Origin: Anastrepha obliqua
Taxonomy: Eukaryota > Arthropoda > Insecta > Diptera > Tephritidae
Direction of reading: 5' to 3'
Length of the DNA stretch: 64,000 nt
Assembly (NCBI RefSeq): GCF_027943255.1
Contig: NW_026562179.1
Location: 5,086,501 to 5,150,500 of the forward strand
Shown here: positions 11,204 through 22,934 of the stretch, in pieces
Position numbering within the stretch: position 1 is the first letter of the stretch
How the letters are laid out: each line of letters opens with the position of its first letter
Made by a program: the position numbers and the translations under genes
The notes under the pieces: model-generated
Told to the model about the DNA's origin: nothing
Seen by the model: the letters and a program-made list of their open reading frames with translations, nothing else
The model's database searches: none

Positions 11204-12269
11204 TTATGGCCTTGCCTACCAAATAAGCCATTTCATTGTTTGTCCTAATAAAGCATTATTAAAAGTACGATAATCCTTCACAGCTCGAGACCTCCAGGAT
11301 CGAATTGGCGAAGGTTCTCATGCTTCTTTGTGGTATTTATGGCGTATTTTAGCGAAACGCTCAGCTGTATAAATTTATGATCACCTTGCGAAATTGGCGT
11401 TCGCCGAATTGTACGTCCGTGATAGAAGGTGATAGCAGAGAAAGATAACTGCTCTGTCCGAAAGGGATCAGTAGTGGAATTCACTAACACATTTTAACGA
11501 TATTCACATTGTTATCTTTCCTTAACTACAATTTTTACGATTTTGCTATTTAGTAACCCATTTTATAAAGAAAATCGATACGACCAAATCAGCCGTTTTT
11601 GTTAAGAAGTCGCTTATCCTAAGCTAAACGACAACAATTTTGGTGTGGTTAAATTAAACGAGAAAGCAAGAATTAGTAATTTAAATTAAAACTGTTAAAT
11701 TAATATACATTATCAAAACTTATTAAAAGAACGTGAATATGATTTATCACATAGAGAGGATGTAGTGCGCGCTCAACCGGTGCATCAATGTTTGCTTCGG
11801 GATGAGGACAAACCTTTCCATTTGTCATTGATTTCCCTAGCCGCAACAAACGGTGGTTTTAAATGGATGGAGTGGCTGTTCTTGAATGGCTTTGGGTTAT
11901 TCTTCAGCCCAAATACGGCTAAATTATGCCGTATAACGGAACCACATAAGATGGCCTGGGCGCGCGATGAAAACTTATCACAGAGCGTCGATTTTCGTAA
12001 TACAATTGTAAAATTTGTAAACGTTGTTGAGGCATAAGTCTGTCCATTATGAAATGTCAATGGATACGTAAAAAATTATGTATTTAGTTAGACATAGTTT
12101 TGCAACTTGTTATTGTTATGTTAACAATGACCCGTAGGTAAGCAATGGAGAATATCCATGAGCCAGTCGTCCGTTAGAAAAAGGGGAGGCGTATGTCAAC
12201 CAACCGTAGTGCAAATGGTAACAATATAATTTGTAAAGTATTCAAGAATCAAGACTGCCTTTTTCAATC
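11204..12269. other. No recognisable gene
   Basis: Open frames of about 70-90 codons occur at 11278-11490 (minus) and at 11765-12060 on both strands. None shows a domain I recognise, and the pair at 11765-12060 are shadows of each other. This may hold the 5' part of the PIF-like relic that follows, but I cannot align it. Confidence 0.35.
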
Positions 12270-12690
12270 TTACAGATATGTGTTCCTACTGTTACAATTT
12301 TAAATGAAAATGTCGAATTTTCTGGAGTACAGGCCGATTCATATATTTGGAGTTCCTCTGCGGTGCGAAAGGTTATACAACGCAGCTTCGAAAATGGAAG
12401 CCATAACATTTTTTTGATTGGTATGTTTATCCTATTAATGAATATATTCAAACTAAAATAAGTGAATTGAAAATAAAAAAACTGCCTGCCGGTGATCAGC
12501 CTTGGCTCATGACTTCTCTAAACAAACAACCAGAAGGCCGTCCGAAATTCCTTTGGAATGAGGCATTGTGTAACACTCGGAATGCAGTTGAGAAACTTTT
12601 TAGCAGTCTTAAGGGAACTTAGAGCTCAATAAACGACTTCTTACATTATCCAGGACTTATTGCAAAAATACTTAAACCGTCCTCAGTTTT
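12270..12690 (+). pseudogene. PIF/Harbinger (HARBI1-like) transposase fragment
   Basis: Two frame-shifted blocks can be read. About 12310-12420 gives YIWSSSAVRKVIQRSFENG, the region leading to the second catalytic Asp in HARBI1-type DDE nucleases. About 12480-12620 gives PWLMTS, then WNEALCNTRNAVEKLFSSLKG, the region with the final catalytic acid. A stop follows the second block. No TIRs are found. The relic ends against the 3' end of the RTE copy at 12713. Confidence 0.6.
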
Positions 12691-12712
12691 GCCCAAAACT
12701 CGTTTAAGAGAA

Positions 12713-14355
12713 GGAATATCTTCTTCTTTATTGGCCCGATAAAAACTTACGCGATTTTAGCCGAGTTTGACGAAAAGCGAAATCAAACCTCAAAATCATA
12801 CTGTCAATAGTGACGTGGGGGCCGAAACGCGGGTGCACCGACTATTTATTTGATGATAGGAGGTAATTCGTTTTGACCTTATTCACCAACAAACCCATTC
12901 GCTTTGCTTCTTTATCCAGTTTGGAGAAGGCAGAAATAACAGCAAGGTTGGCATACGCTAACAATTGTACGCTCTTATAAAATATTGTGTCTGAGCGATT
13001 AAGTTCTGCGGCTCGCACGATCCTTTCCAACATCATCTTAAAGAAGTCACACGACACCGAGTCACCCTGTCTGAAACCTCGTTTGGTATCAAACGGCTCG
13101 GAGAGGTTCTTCCCAATTCTGCCGGCGCTGCTGGTGTTGAGCAACGTCATTTCGCATAACCGTATTAGTTTCGCGGGGATACCAAATTCAGACATCGCGA
13201 CATATATGTAGGTATCTTCTTTTCGTACTGTGGAATGCAGTTTTAAAGTTGACAAAAAGATGGTGTGTGTCGATTTTACTTTCATGGGTCTCTTCCAAGA
13301 TTTGGCGTATTATGAATATTTGGTTGATTGTGGACTTTCCAGGTCTAAAGCCACACTGATAAGGTCCAATCAGTTGGTTGGTGTTAGGCTTCAGCCTTTC
13401 ACACAATACGCTCGCTAGAACCTTATAGGCGATATTTAGAAGACTAATCCCGCGGTAATTGGTCCAGATTGTAGGATCATCCTTCTTATAGATTAGACAG
13501 AGCACACTTAAATTAAAATCGGCAGTCATCCGACCATATTTTGCATAGAAGCTAATGCATGCACTTACCAGCTCCTCGCCGCCATGTTTGAAAAGCTCAG
13601 CTGGCATTCCATCGGCTTTGTTGTTCTTTAACCGCGTTATCGCTATTCTCACCTCGTCATGGTCGGGTAGCGGAACGACTATTCCGTCGTCAACGACTGG
13701 GATACCGGAATCTTCACATTCTCTGTGACATTCGCAGCTGTCACTCCTTAGCAAGTTCGAAGTGTGGTCCCTTCATAATTTATGTATGTTCTGGATGTCA
13801 GTCACCAGATCAGCGTTTTTTTTCTTACAGGAAAACGCCCCGGTCTTAAAACCTTTTGTAAGACGCCGAACTTTCTGGTAGAATTTTCGGACGTTGTTCC
13901 TATTGGCCAGCATCTCAAGCTCCTCACACTCTCGTATTTCGGCCTCTCGTTTCTTCTTTCGGATAATACGTCTTTCTTCCTTTTTTAGCTCCCGGTAACG
14001 ATCCCACATCGCTCGCTTTGCGCCCGATCGCAGCGGGGCTCTATAGGCAGCATCTTTTCTTGTTACGGCAGCATGACATTCCTCGTCGCATCAACTGTAT
14101 TTTCGGGCTCGCCGGAATCCGATTTCTTCTTCAATGGCGGTACGTAGAGGACGAGAAATGTTGCTCCATTGCTCGTGCATGCCGGATTGTTGGTCTATGC
14201 TCTCTGAGAGCATGAGTGAGAGTCGAGTGGCGAATCTTCTGGCTCTTCGTTGTGATTAGAACTTGTGATTGCAACGATGTCGAGCATTCTTTGCTTAGTT
14301 AGATGTACGTTTTTTGCTGCACAGAGGCGTGTGCGTAGTTTGGCAGCAACAAGGT
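12713..14355 (-). mobile_element. RTE/BovB-like non-LTR retrotransposon, copy A, minus strand
   Basis: The minus strand encodes RT pieces that match copies B and C nearly word for word. The block 13188-13754 contains ELFKHGGEELV, YRGISLLNIAYKVLA and YQCGFRPGKSTI; the block 12842-13285 contains RGFRQGDSVSCDFF and VQLLAYA. The catalytic YADD is altered to YANL. The 3' end ends in AAGAAGAAG (complement of about 12717), as in the other copies. About 500 bp of the 3' coding part is missing near 12775. The 5' end is truncated near 14355. Proteins of this family are often annotated as craniofacial-development-protein-2-like because of their endonuclease; I place it in RTE/BovB with moderate confidence. 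Confidence 0.75.
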
Positions 14356-16139
14356 AAAGATCCGATTTTTAAGTGGCGGGTCCCAAATCCGGCGCACAAC
14401 CAATCGTGGGATTCTTCACCTTCTCACTTTGGCTCACTCCCGAACGGATGTTCGGAAACTACCCAGAGGATACTTGGGCTATACCCGGATGTTATGAGCT
14501 GCTTGAACCATGTGTGGAAGAATCGTCCTGGCGACTCTCAAGTGAATGGCCATCACTAACTTGCGTTCACTTCTACATAAGGAACCATCCTCCAAATTAA
14601 AAATAAATGAATACTGCGTGCTGAATTGGGAAAGCACAAATGAAAATAGAAACCCCAAACGCAGCAAAAACTGAGCGAATGAGATACAAAAAAGAACATG
14701 AATTCGCTTTGACACCAGATGACGAAACCGAAGTTTTGAGAAAATACGAATTGTCACATTTAAAAATTAAGATAGTTAGTAAGTAAGATAGTGCATGCAC
14801 AAAAAGTACTCAGTCGTAAGTTAAGCGTGTGAACGTGTAAACGTAAAGTAAAGCTATTAAATATTAAAATTCAATAAAGCAAGCAAGTTTTGTTGCCTTT
14901 ATGTTGTGACTTCTGTTAGCAATCTAGTGATCACACTCAAACGAATGATTGTGAGATGTTTTCTTAGAGAAAACGTAACAATTTTGTAACGATTGGTGTC
15001 AAAAGTGGGATTGTTGAATAAAGTACTATAAAACAGGATCTAAAAACTAAAAATGTCAATGTTGAGTGAACTTAAGATTCCGTAACTTAATTAGTTAGAA
15101 CCGCATTGCTTGTCAACTTCTGGAATCAGAGCAGAGTTAGAATCAGAGCTGCGTGAAGCTATGGTAATAGAGAAAATCGATGTAGACGAATATGTGTTTC
15201 AGCTGAAAGCTGAAGAATCACCGACCACACTGGAAAAGAAGGCAGAGAATCCCGAGTCATCAAGAGGTGCAGGCATGACTGAGATGATGGCTGCAACATC
15301 AGAAATGCCGTTCCAATTAGCATCGCAAATATCATCGAAAATGCGAGTAATATGGAAGCATTGGTTGGCTGTAAGCTTCAAACAGGTATAGGACAGGTTA
15401 CAAGGTTGTTACTGGAGCTTTGCCAATTATTCTCACATTCTTACTGGCTGAAACTATGGATGCAGTCCAAAAAGTAGCCTCAATTCACCGTCTATTGATT
15501 TCGCCCAACAGGAATAATTGCTAATGTGGAAGAACTCTATGGGACAGATAAGTGTGGTAAGGTATGCTGAATATAAAAATTGGAAGAAAACTTGTAGAAG
15601 CGAGAAAGGTCACGCCGGTTTTAATGAGGATGCTAAATGATTCTAAGTCACCAATTATTCTAGATAAAGGAGCATTGATTGGAAACTATCAACAGCAAAG
15701 CGAAGAATTCCAGGAAGGAAGCAAAACAATCTCCTAACTTCCTTAAGACTTGATTGCATAGATATAGAGTGCTAAAGAAGGTGAAATCCAAGAAGTTCCT
15801 GGAGTAACTTCGCCACATATTTGGCGGGGGTTGAAAAAAATTTGGTAGAAATGCCATCATGAAACATCGCATAGATTCCGAGTTTTGCCGGTGCAGGGTA
15901 TATCAAAAGACTGCAAAATTACGACTTGAGATCGCGCTGATTAAAGGGGAACAAGATGGAAATGTTGATGCGCTACCTCGGCGACCTTGTGCTATAGAGT
16001 GTACGCATTGCTCCCAAGTCGAGAGATTCGTGGGAATAGTTAATCATCAGATCAATGCAATTGCAACCAGACGATGATTGGAAGTTCAGTGCTATAAGAA
16101 TAAGTCAATTGAATGATGAAGACCTGGGTAAGATCAAGA
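14356..16139 (+). mobile_element. Gypsy-type LTR retrotransposon relic, most of pol deleted
   Basis: A probable LTR (about 14360-14992) with AATAAA near 14872 is followed by TGGTGTCAAAAGTGGGA at 14994, placed like a primer-binding site. Then comes an acidic N-terminal gag-like reading (15110-15391, LESELREAMVIEKIDVDEY). About 500 bp further, at 15940-16070, a translation reads GNVDALPRRPC followed by CTHCSQVERFVG, typical of the RNase H to integrase junction of Ty3/gypsy elements. Everything between gag and this point is missing or unreadable. No second LTR is seen. It sits between two RTE copies of opposite orientation. Confidence 0.5.
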
Positions 16140-18735
16140 TGTTTCGACAGGTTGGGTACAGTGGGAGAGGTGTGTTAGATGCGTAGGTTTTAAAGGGCAT
16201 GTCATTTGCGTCAACGCCCCGATGGAAGAGAAGGACGATGCGACCAAAGATTCCTTCTATGAGCGCTTGGAACGTTCCTATGAGCGTTGCCCCCGCCACG
16301 ACATAAAAATCCTGCTTGGCGACTTCAACGCCAGGGTGGGCAAGGAGGGAATTTTTGGTCCCACAGTCGGAAAATTCAGCCTGCCCAACGAAACATCCGG
16401 TAACGAACAGAGGCTGATCGACTTCGCCGGGACCCGTAACATTGTAGTCTGCAGCACCAGATTCCAGCATAAAAAGATACACCAAGCTACCTGGCTGTCT
16501 CCTTATCGAGAAACGCGAAACCAGATCGATCATGTTGTGATAGATGGAAGACACGCTTCTAGTGTACGTACGATCCGAGGACACAACAACGACTCCGATC
16601 ATTACCTTGTTGCACCCAAACTGCGCACCCACCAAAAAACGTACATCTACCTACGCAAAGAATGTTCAACATCGCACATCGCACCAACTGCAATCACAAC
16701 AGACAGCCAGAAGATTCGCCACTCGACTCTCACTCTTGCTCTCAGAGAGCACTACCCAACAAACCATCATGCACGAAAAATGGAGCAGCATTTCTCGTTC
16801 TCTACGTACCGCCGCCGAAGAAAACATCGGATTCCAGGGAGCACGAAAAAACAGTTGGTACGACGAGGAATGTCATGCTGCAATCGGGCGCAACGCGAGC
16901 CATGTGGGATCGCTACAGAGAGCTAAAAAAGGAAGAGAGACGTATTATCCGAAATAAGAAACGAGAGGCCGAAGTACGTGAGTGCGAGGAGCTTGAGATG
17001 CTGTCCAATAGGAGCAACGCCCGAAAATTCTACCAGAAAGTTTGGCGGCTTACAGAAGGTTTTAAAACCGGGGCGTTTTCCTGCAAGAACAAAGATAGCG
17101 AATTGGAGCAATCTTTAATTATGGAGGGAACACTTCTCGAACCTGTTAAACGGTAATAGCTGCGCATGTCACAGAGAATGAGAGGATCCCGATACCCCAA
17201 TCGTTGACGACGGAATTAACGTTCCGCTGCCCGACCATGACGAGGTGAAAATAGCGATAACGCGGCTAAAGAACAACAAAGCCGTGGGCGCCGACGGACT
17301 GCCGGCTGAGCTATTCAAACATAGCGGCGAGGAGCTGGTACGGTGCATGCATCAGCTCCTATCCAAAATATGGTCGGATGAAAGCATGCCTGCCGATTGG
17401 GAATTAAGTGTTCTCTGCCCAATCCATAAAAAGGGTGACCTAAATATCGCCTATAAGGTTCTAGCGAACGTATTGTGTGAAAAACTGAAACCCACCGTCA
17501 ACTAACTGATTGGGCCTTATCAGTGTGGCTTTAGACATGGAAAGTCTACCATCGACCACATATTCATAATACACCAAATCTTGGAAAAGACCCATGAGAG
17601 GAGAATCGACACACACCATCTTTTCGTCGGCTTGAAGACTGCATTTGACAGTACGGAAAGGAGTTACTTGTAAGCCGCGGTGTCTGAGTTTGGTATCCCC
17701 GCAAAACTAATACGGCTATGTAAGATGACGTTGCTCAACACCAGCAGCGCCCTCTGAATTGGGATAGACTTCTACGAGCCGTTTGATACCAAACGAGGTT
17801 TCAGGCAAAGTGACTCGCTGTCGTGTGATTTCTTTAACCTGATGTTGGAAAGCATCGTACGAGCCGCAGAACTAAATCGCTCAGACACAATATTTTATAC
17901 GAGCGTACAATTGTTGGCGTATGCCGATGATATTGATTTCATCGGCATTAACAACCGCGCTGTTAGTTCTGCCTTCTCCAAACTGGATAAAGAGGCAAAG
18001 CGAATGGGTTTGGTGGTGAACGAGGACTAAACGAATTACCTCCTGTCTTCAAACAAACAGTCGGCGCACTCGCGTATCGGCACCCACGTCACTGTTGACA
18101 GTTTTAATTTCGGGGTTGTAAAAGACTTCGTTTATTTGGGAACCAGCATTAATACCGATAACAATGTCAGCCCGGAAATCCAACAGAGAATCTCTCTTTC
18201 CAAGAAATGCTACTTTGGACTAAATAGGTAACTGAGCAGTAAAGTCCTCTCTCGACGAACAAAACTAACACTCTACAAGGCTCTCATCATGCCCGTCCTA
18301 ACGTATGGCGCAGAAGCTTGGACGATAACAACATCCGATGCAGGGACGCTTGGAGTGTTTGAGAAAAAGATTCTGCGCAAATTTTTGGACCTTTGCACGT
18401 TGGCAGCGGCGATTATCGCAGGCGATGGAACGATGAGCTGTATGAGCTTTACGACGACATAGACATAGCGCAGCGAATAAAGATCCAGCGGCTACACTGG
18501 CTGAGCCATGTTGTCCGAATGGATACAAACGCTCCGGCTCTGTAAGTATTCGATACGGTACCAGCTGGTGGTAGCAGGAAGGCCTCCTCTGCGTTGGAAA
18601 GATCAGGTGGAGAAGGGCTTGGCTTCACTTGATTTGTCGAATTGGCACCGGTTAGCACGAGAAAGAAACGACTGGCGCGCTTTGTTAAACTCGGCCAAAA
18701 TTGCATAAGCGGTTATAGCGCCAATTAAGAGGAAG
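16140..18735 (+). mobile_element. RTE/BovB-like non-LTR retrotransposon, copy B, 5'-truncated
   Basis: The copy starts inside the endonuclease: 16222-16660 reads LGDFNARVGKEGIFGPTVG and ends near SDHYLVAPK, both APE-nuclease hallmarks. A linker rich in charged residues follows (16900-17100), then RT from 17245 with ELFKHSGEELV, GFRHGKSTI and QLLAYADDIDFIG (catalytic YADD near 17919). The C-terminal part (18240-18710) encodes LTLYKALIMPVLTYGAEAW and LRWKDQVEKGLA. The end is AATTAAGAGGAAGAAAAT. Frameshifts and stops occur near 17100, 17500, 17660, 18030, 18230 and 18540. It is about 90 percent alike by eye to copy C at 58.3-61.0 kb. Confidence 0.8.
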
Positions 18736-18739
18736 AAAA

Positions 18740-21410
18740 TGTTGCCAATGCTACGCAGATCTCACGGAATATGGAGCTCTTCATCTGCTGTAGGTGGTGG
18801 TGGGACTCCGATTACGACATTCGGTGGACAGGAGCTTAAGGACTCCCGGTGAATGTCGTTTAATGTCTGTGTAAACACTGTCTGGTCCAGTAGATGTCTG
18901 TTAGTTTTGTCTTGGATCTCGTCAGCGTAGTTTAATAGGTGTCTCCTGACGTGCCTGGGAAGCGGCTCTGGCTCAAGCAGGCGTCTGCAAAGGTGAAACC
19001 TGTGGTAACACCCTAGCAGAAACTGCTTGCTGAGCAGTTTGTTGTGCTCCATTACAGGGAGTATCTGTGCCTCATTGTGAAGGGGTTGAAGGGGGGATAT
19101 CAGGAGGCAACCCGTCGCTGTCCGAATGGCAGTGTTTGGCATGTCTGGAACTTTATCCACTGCGTATCACTAGTTCGAGGCGACCAGGCAGGGGCAGCAT
19201 AATTTAGAACCAGCCGGCCAATTGCCTTAAATGTCGATAGCAACAACTCTTTGTCTTTGCCCCAAGTGCTGCCGGCAAGCGATTTGAGGACCTTGTTGCG
19301 ATTTTGGACTTTAGTGGCAATTGCGGCGTTGCGCGCAGAGAAGGTGAGCAAACTGTCGAATGTTACATCCAAAATGTTGGGATTGTTTACAATCGAAATT
19401 GGTGTGTCATCGACTTTTACCTTGAGAGGCAGTTTGACCTCCTTTGTCCAGGTGGTAAAGAGGGTCGCCGTGGACTTAGTGGGGAAAGTTGAAGATTCCT
19501 CGAAATGAAAAAGCTAGAAAGGTCGGTAGTTGTTCACTTTGGAGCACAGGACAACGATGTCATTGCTCGATGCCATTATCGTGCAGTCGTCAGCGTATGA
19601 GACCAGGGAGACTCCCTCTGGTGGTTGGGGGAGTTTCGAGATATTGAAGTTGATCAGCAAGGGTGAAAGGACACTACCCTGCGGAACACTTTGCTTGATC
19701 TTCCTCTGTTTTGATGTTTATCTGGGCGTTTATGTCGGTGAGTGCCGTAGTGGTGCTATGCACTCGACCGAGACCATGCTGATGTTGGGCTGGGGCCAGA
19801 TGTTTCGTAAAGAGTGGGAGTAGGAGGGCTTCAAGTGTCTTCACTAATGGGGAAAGGAGAGTTATCGGGCGATAAGGTTCCCCTTGGTTGGTGGGTTTCC
19901 CAGGTTTCCACTTGTCAGGGATAATGAGAGTGGCCACGGACAGATTGAAGACCCTTGTCAGAAATCCCAATGGTCCCAGGTGTTCAGCATCAGTGTGTTC
20001 AATCCGCCAGGGCCAATGGTTTAAGATGATTTTGATTTGTTGATGGCTACCTAAACCTCATCACTGGAGGAAGTAAGTGGCGCGCTATCGTTCGTCAGTT
20101 TGTGCAACCGTCTGGTGGTGATGGCCGTTAAAGGTGATGGCCACCTTGTCGTTGTGCTTCGTCGGGTTCGACAGGGACCTAACGGTCACCCCAGAGGTGA
20201 GGTTACAGGTTTTCATGTGCTCAACCCATTTGGTCTGTTTATGTTGATTTACCAGTTGCCGGATCTCCAAATTGAGATCCCTTATGCGGGGATCCCCGGG
20301 ATCGACCAGACGTAGATGGTCACGCTCGTTTGCTAAACCAGCTGCTTCGGCTGGGAAACTAGGACGTATGTTCTTGATCCTTCAAGCGGAGATAAAGCAA
20401 GCCGCAGCAGCTGTGAGCACCTTGCAGAATGCGCGTTCGCCTGCACGCACATCAGTGACGATGGGATGAGCGGCGAAGGTGTCTTCGGTGAATTCCGGTA
20501 AGCCGGCCCAATTAGCTTTGTTACAATTAATATGGGATCGGTGGTTCGCGGGAACAAAGTCGTCAGGTCTCTCAATCGAGACGGTAATGGGTCACCAGGT
20601 TACGCTGTTTAACAGATCAGCGCTAGCTATTGTTATGTCAGGCGAGCTGCTGCAATTGCCCACTACTCTCGTGGGGGCGTCGTCGTTCACAGTGCTGAAT
20701 GTCGAATCGTCTATCTGCTGTCTATCAACGTACTCAGTTGCCCACTCACGGGTAGTGCGCAGGCCGGAACATCTCCGGAAGTGACACCAGCCATAGCAAA
20801 AATTGCATTTGACCAGGTTCCGATGTATTCTTGTCTGACACACCGAACCAATTGTGAGGGGAACCAAGAGCTGCTGGTTTGTCACCGCACTGGGGTTAGA
20901 GCAGGAGAGAAGGGTATGGGCTGTGTTGAGGAAGTTGTGTTGCTCCGATAGACTCCTTACAGTGGAGGGATGGTTTGTGGTTGCGGATGGAAGTGCCGGC
21001 CAATAAGGGGGTAATAGCCGTTGAGGCATTGGACGCCTGCTGGCGGGAGCAACACGTGGCCACATACCGTGTGGACTACTCCCTATTTGACTTAAGGCCT
21101 GAACAGGTCTTAAGGTGGCTCCAGCCGCTCCACTTATTGTAACCCATTGCACTATTGGAGCCTTTTATGGCATACGCCTCAATAGAATACCTCTGGCTCA
21201 GAGTTGGATGCAATACCAGCCCTAAGGAGAAGTATTTAGAGCAAGATTGCTGCGAGGAGTTGCTCCTGTGACGTAAGAGATGGGGTGATATACGGTTCAC
21301 TAGACAGGGCTAGTTTACTGGGGCGGCAGCCCTTGATCGGGAAAAACCCGAGTCATTAAAGTGGAACCGGCTGCCATGGGAATGAGTCTGTTTGATTGCC
21401 GGATGCCAGT
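18740..21410 (-). mobile_element. Jockey-clade non-LTR retrotransposon, minus strand, degenerate
   Basis: Reading the minus strand 5' to 3': a Cys/His finger region (about 21300-20715, two similar modules), endonuclease scraps (20712-20333, SPDITIASADLLNSVTW), RT fingers (19970-19674, PYRPITLLSPLVKTLEAL), RT thumb (19372-19100, ATKVQNRNKVLKSLAGSTWG) and a C-terminal region (19160-18762, ATGCLLISPLQPLHNEAQ). These are the characteristic strings of insect jockey-like polymerases. Stops and frameshifts occur every few hundred bases. The 5' limit is approximate. The 3' end lies next to the tail of RTE copy B. Confidence 0.75.
20592..21300 (-). pseudogene. Jockey element 5' coding part with duplicated Cys/His finger
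   Basis: Two related modules are seen: GWSHLKTCSGLKSNRE (about 21130-21076) followed out of frame by STRYVATCC, and CNFCYGWCHFRRCSGLRTT (about 20810-20755) followed by REWATEYVD. The shared pattern is G-W-x-H-x3-C-S-G-L-[KR]-x2-R-E. Between them lies a Ser/Thr/Pro-rich spacer. The pattern resembles a PHD-type zinc finger. The second module leads into the endonuclease. Several stops interrupt the region. Confidence 0.5.
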
Positions 21411-21424
21411 TTGAGGTCTCCAGT

Positions 21425-21650
21425 ACTCGATGAAGCCTCATTGTTCCCGTTCACGTAAAAAGGCAATTTGGAAGCTGTTTTTTATCCCGCAGAAATGTTC
21501 AGGACCTATGAAGGGAGTGTTTGCACCCTCTTTCGCTAAAGTGCCCACAATTTCATTCCCTTCGTGCCCTTCGTGTTCTGTTTTAAATTTTGTTTCGTTA
21601 ATTCATAAATTCCTTTGTTTGTTGGGCATCGCTGAGGTTTGAAGACCGTG
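21425..21650 (-). pseudogene. RNase H scrap of a non-LTR retrotransposon, minus strand
   Basis: The minus strand reads HEGHEGNEIVGTLAKEGAN and then FIGPEHFCGI, matching the retrotransposon RNase H end (normally VPGHxGIxGNExADxLA). The first catalytic residues are absent. It is a fragment of an element unlike the Jockey copy next to it, since Jockey itself usually lacks this arrangement. Confidence 0.6.
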
Positions 21651-22180
21651 TGCGATGGGTTCATATAGTGATTAAATTCCTATTTACTAATTCAAAATCA
21701 ATCTACTCAAAATAATTTACTCCAGTTTTATTTGACCTACATATGAATAAATTAAGTAAAAGTAAAGTAGGGGAAAGTGAGAGACCAAAATGAGCTGATT
21801 GCAGCGAATTCTCTCTTTAGTATATATGGGTGGAAATCAAATTGACGAATAGCCGACAGCATTTTGCAAGGAGTTTCCTAATGCATTTCTATGTTCCCTT
21901 GATAAACGAAACTTTATTCAATTTGTATTTTCAAACTTAAATGCGCCAACATTTAAAATCAACAAATTAATTTTAATGTTTGCTGATTTAATTTAAAAAG
22001 AAGAGTTTAAACAAAATACATTATAAAACGACCTCACATTTTAGTGTGTGCGGTTTAGTAAATTTAAAACTTTATACATATTTCATGAACATTTTTACTA
22101 ATTTTTTGAGTTGAAATTAATTTAGACGAGAATTCATAGACCATACAAGTATTTTGGTATATGTATGTATATCAATATAT
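21651..22180. other. No recognisable feature
   Basis: AT-rich sequence without coding signal. The bases just before 22181 are TATATA-rich, matching the insertion preference of the next element. Confidence 0.4.
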
Positions 22181-22697
22181 ACAAGGTGGCGCAAAAGTAA
22201 CCTTGCGATGATTTTATTGTAATTTAAAAAAAAATGTACGGAAACATCTTCAAATCTTGTACCAAAACTCGCTGTAAAGACCGTCGACTGATACCCATTT
22301 GCGTGGCACGTCGTCTGGTCGATGTCGACGGCGCTTCCATGACATCCTCGGCTACAGCAGCAATATTCTCTGCAGAACGGCTACTCCGGGGTCTACCACG
22401 TCTGGCAGCATCTCGTGTTGTGCCAGTCTCTTCGAGCCGAGCGGCTAAACGTCGCAGTGTTTCACCAGCAGGCGTTGAACGGCGAGGAAATCTGCGACGA
22501 AATCCACGTTGTGCCAAAGTCACCGACCGATTATTGGTCAAATAAATAGTCAGCAATATTCCGCGTTCTGGAGCAGTGTAGCGTAACATTGTTTATTAAC
22601 GTGTACTACACAAATGTCGAAACACAACTGACATTAGGGGCCAATCGCAAAATTTATAGCATTTTCTCATAGGAGGATTACTTTAGCGCCACCTGTT
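22181..22697 (-). mobile_element. Short mariner-type TIR element with transposase N-terminus
   Basis: The ends are imperfect inverted repeats: AGGTGGCGCAAAAGTAACCT on the left (22184 on) and AGGTGGCGCTAAAGTAATCC read from the right end (complement of about 22675-22694). The element is about 515 bp and carries only the first domain of a transposase gene on the minus strand, so it is non-autonomous. Confidence 0.65.
22224..22589 (-). pseudogene. Transposase N-terminal domain (DUF4817-type HTH)
   Basis: The minus-strand frame begins at the ATG at 22589, right inside the TIR, and reads YTAPERGILLTIYLTNNRSV, then RRGRPRSSRSAENIAAVAED. This parallels the N-terminal DNA-binding domain of the transposase at 10407 (RRSAENIEAV). 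The catalytic domain is absent: the frame ends in sequence close to the other TIR. It could encode a DNA-binding peptide only. Confidence 0.7.
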
Positions 22698-22934
22698 ATG
22701 TACATACATTATGTTAGTTATGTGTTACATACATATGTGCATTGTACTCCAGGAACCATGAGATACATAGGTCGCATCGCACGATGCATCGCCTTATCAT
22801 ATTTACATGCAATAATTAGTGAGTAAATACCCAAATAATTGAATTCCTGCCTAATGTATGTATGCTAAAACAATTCTATTTTGCATATGTATGTACATAT
22901 TTGTATGTGCGTATGCATACTTCATGCCCTAGAC

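Noticed and set aside
11765..12060. Overlapping 90-codon frames on both strands as a possible small gene
   Set aside because: They mirror each other, lack domain motifs and lie in repeat-derived sequence.
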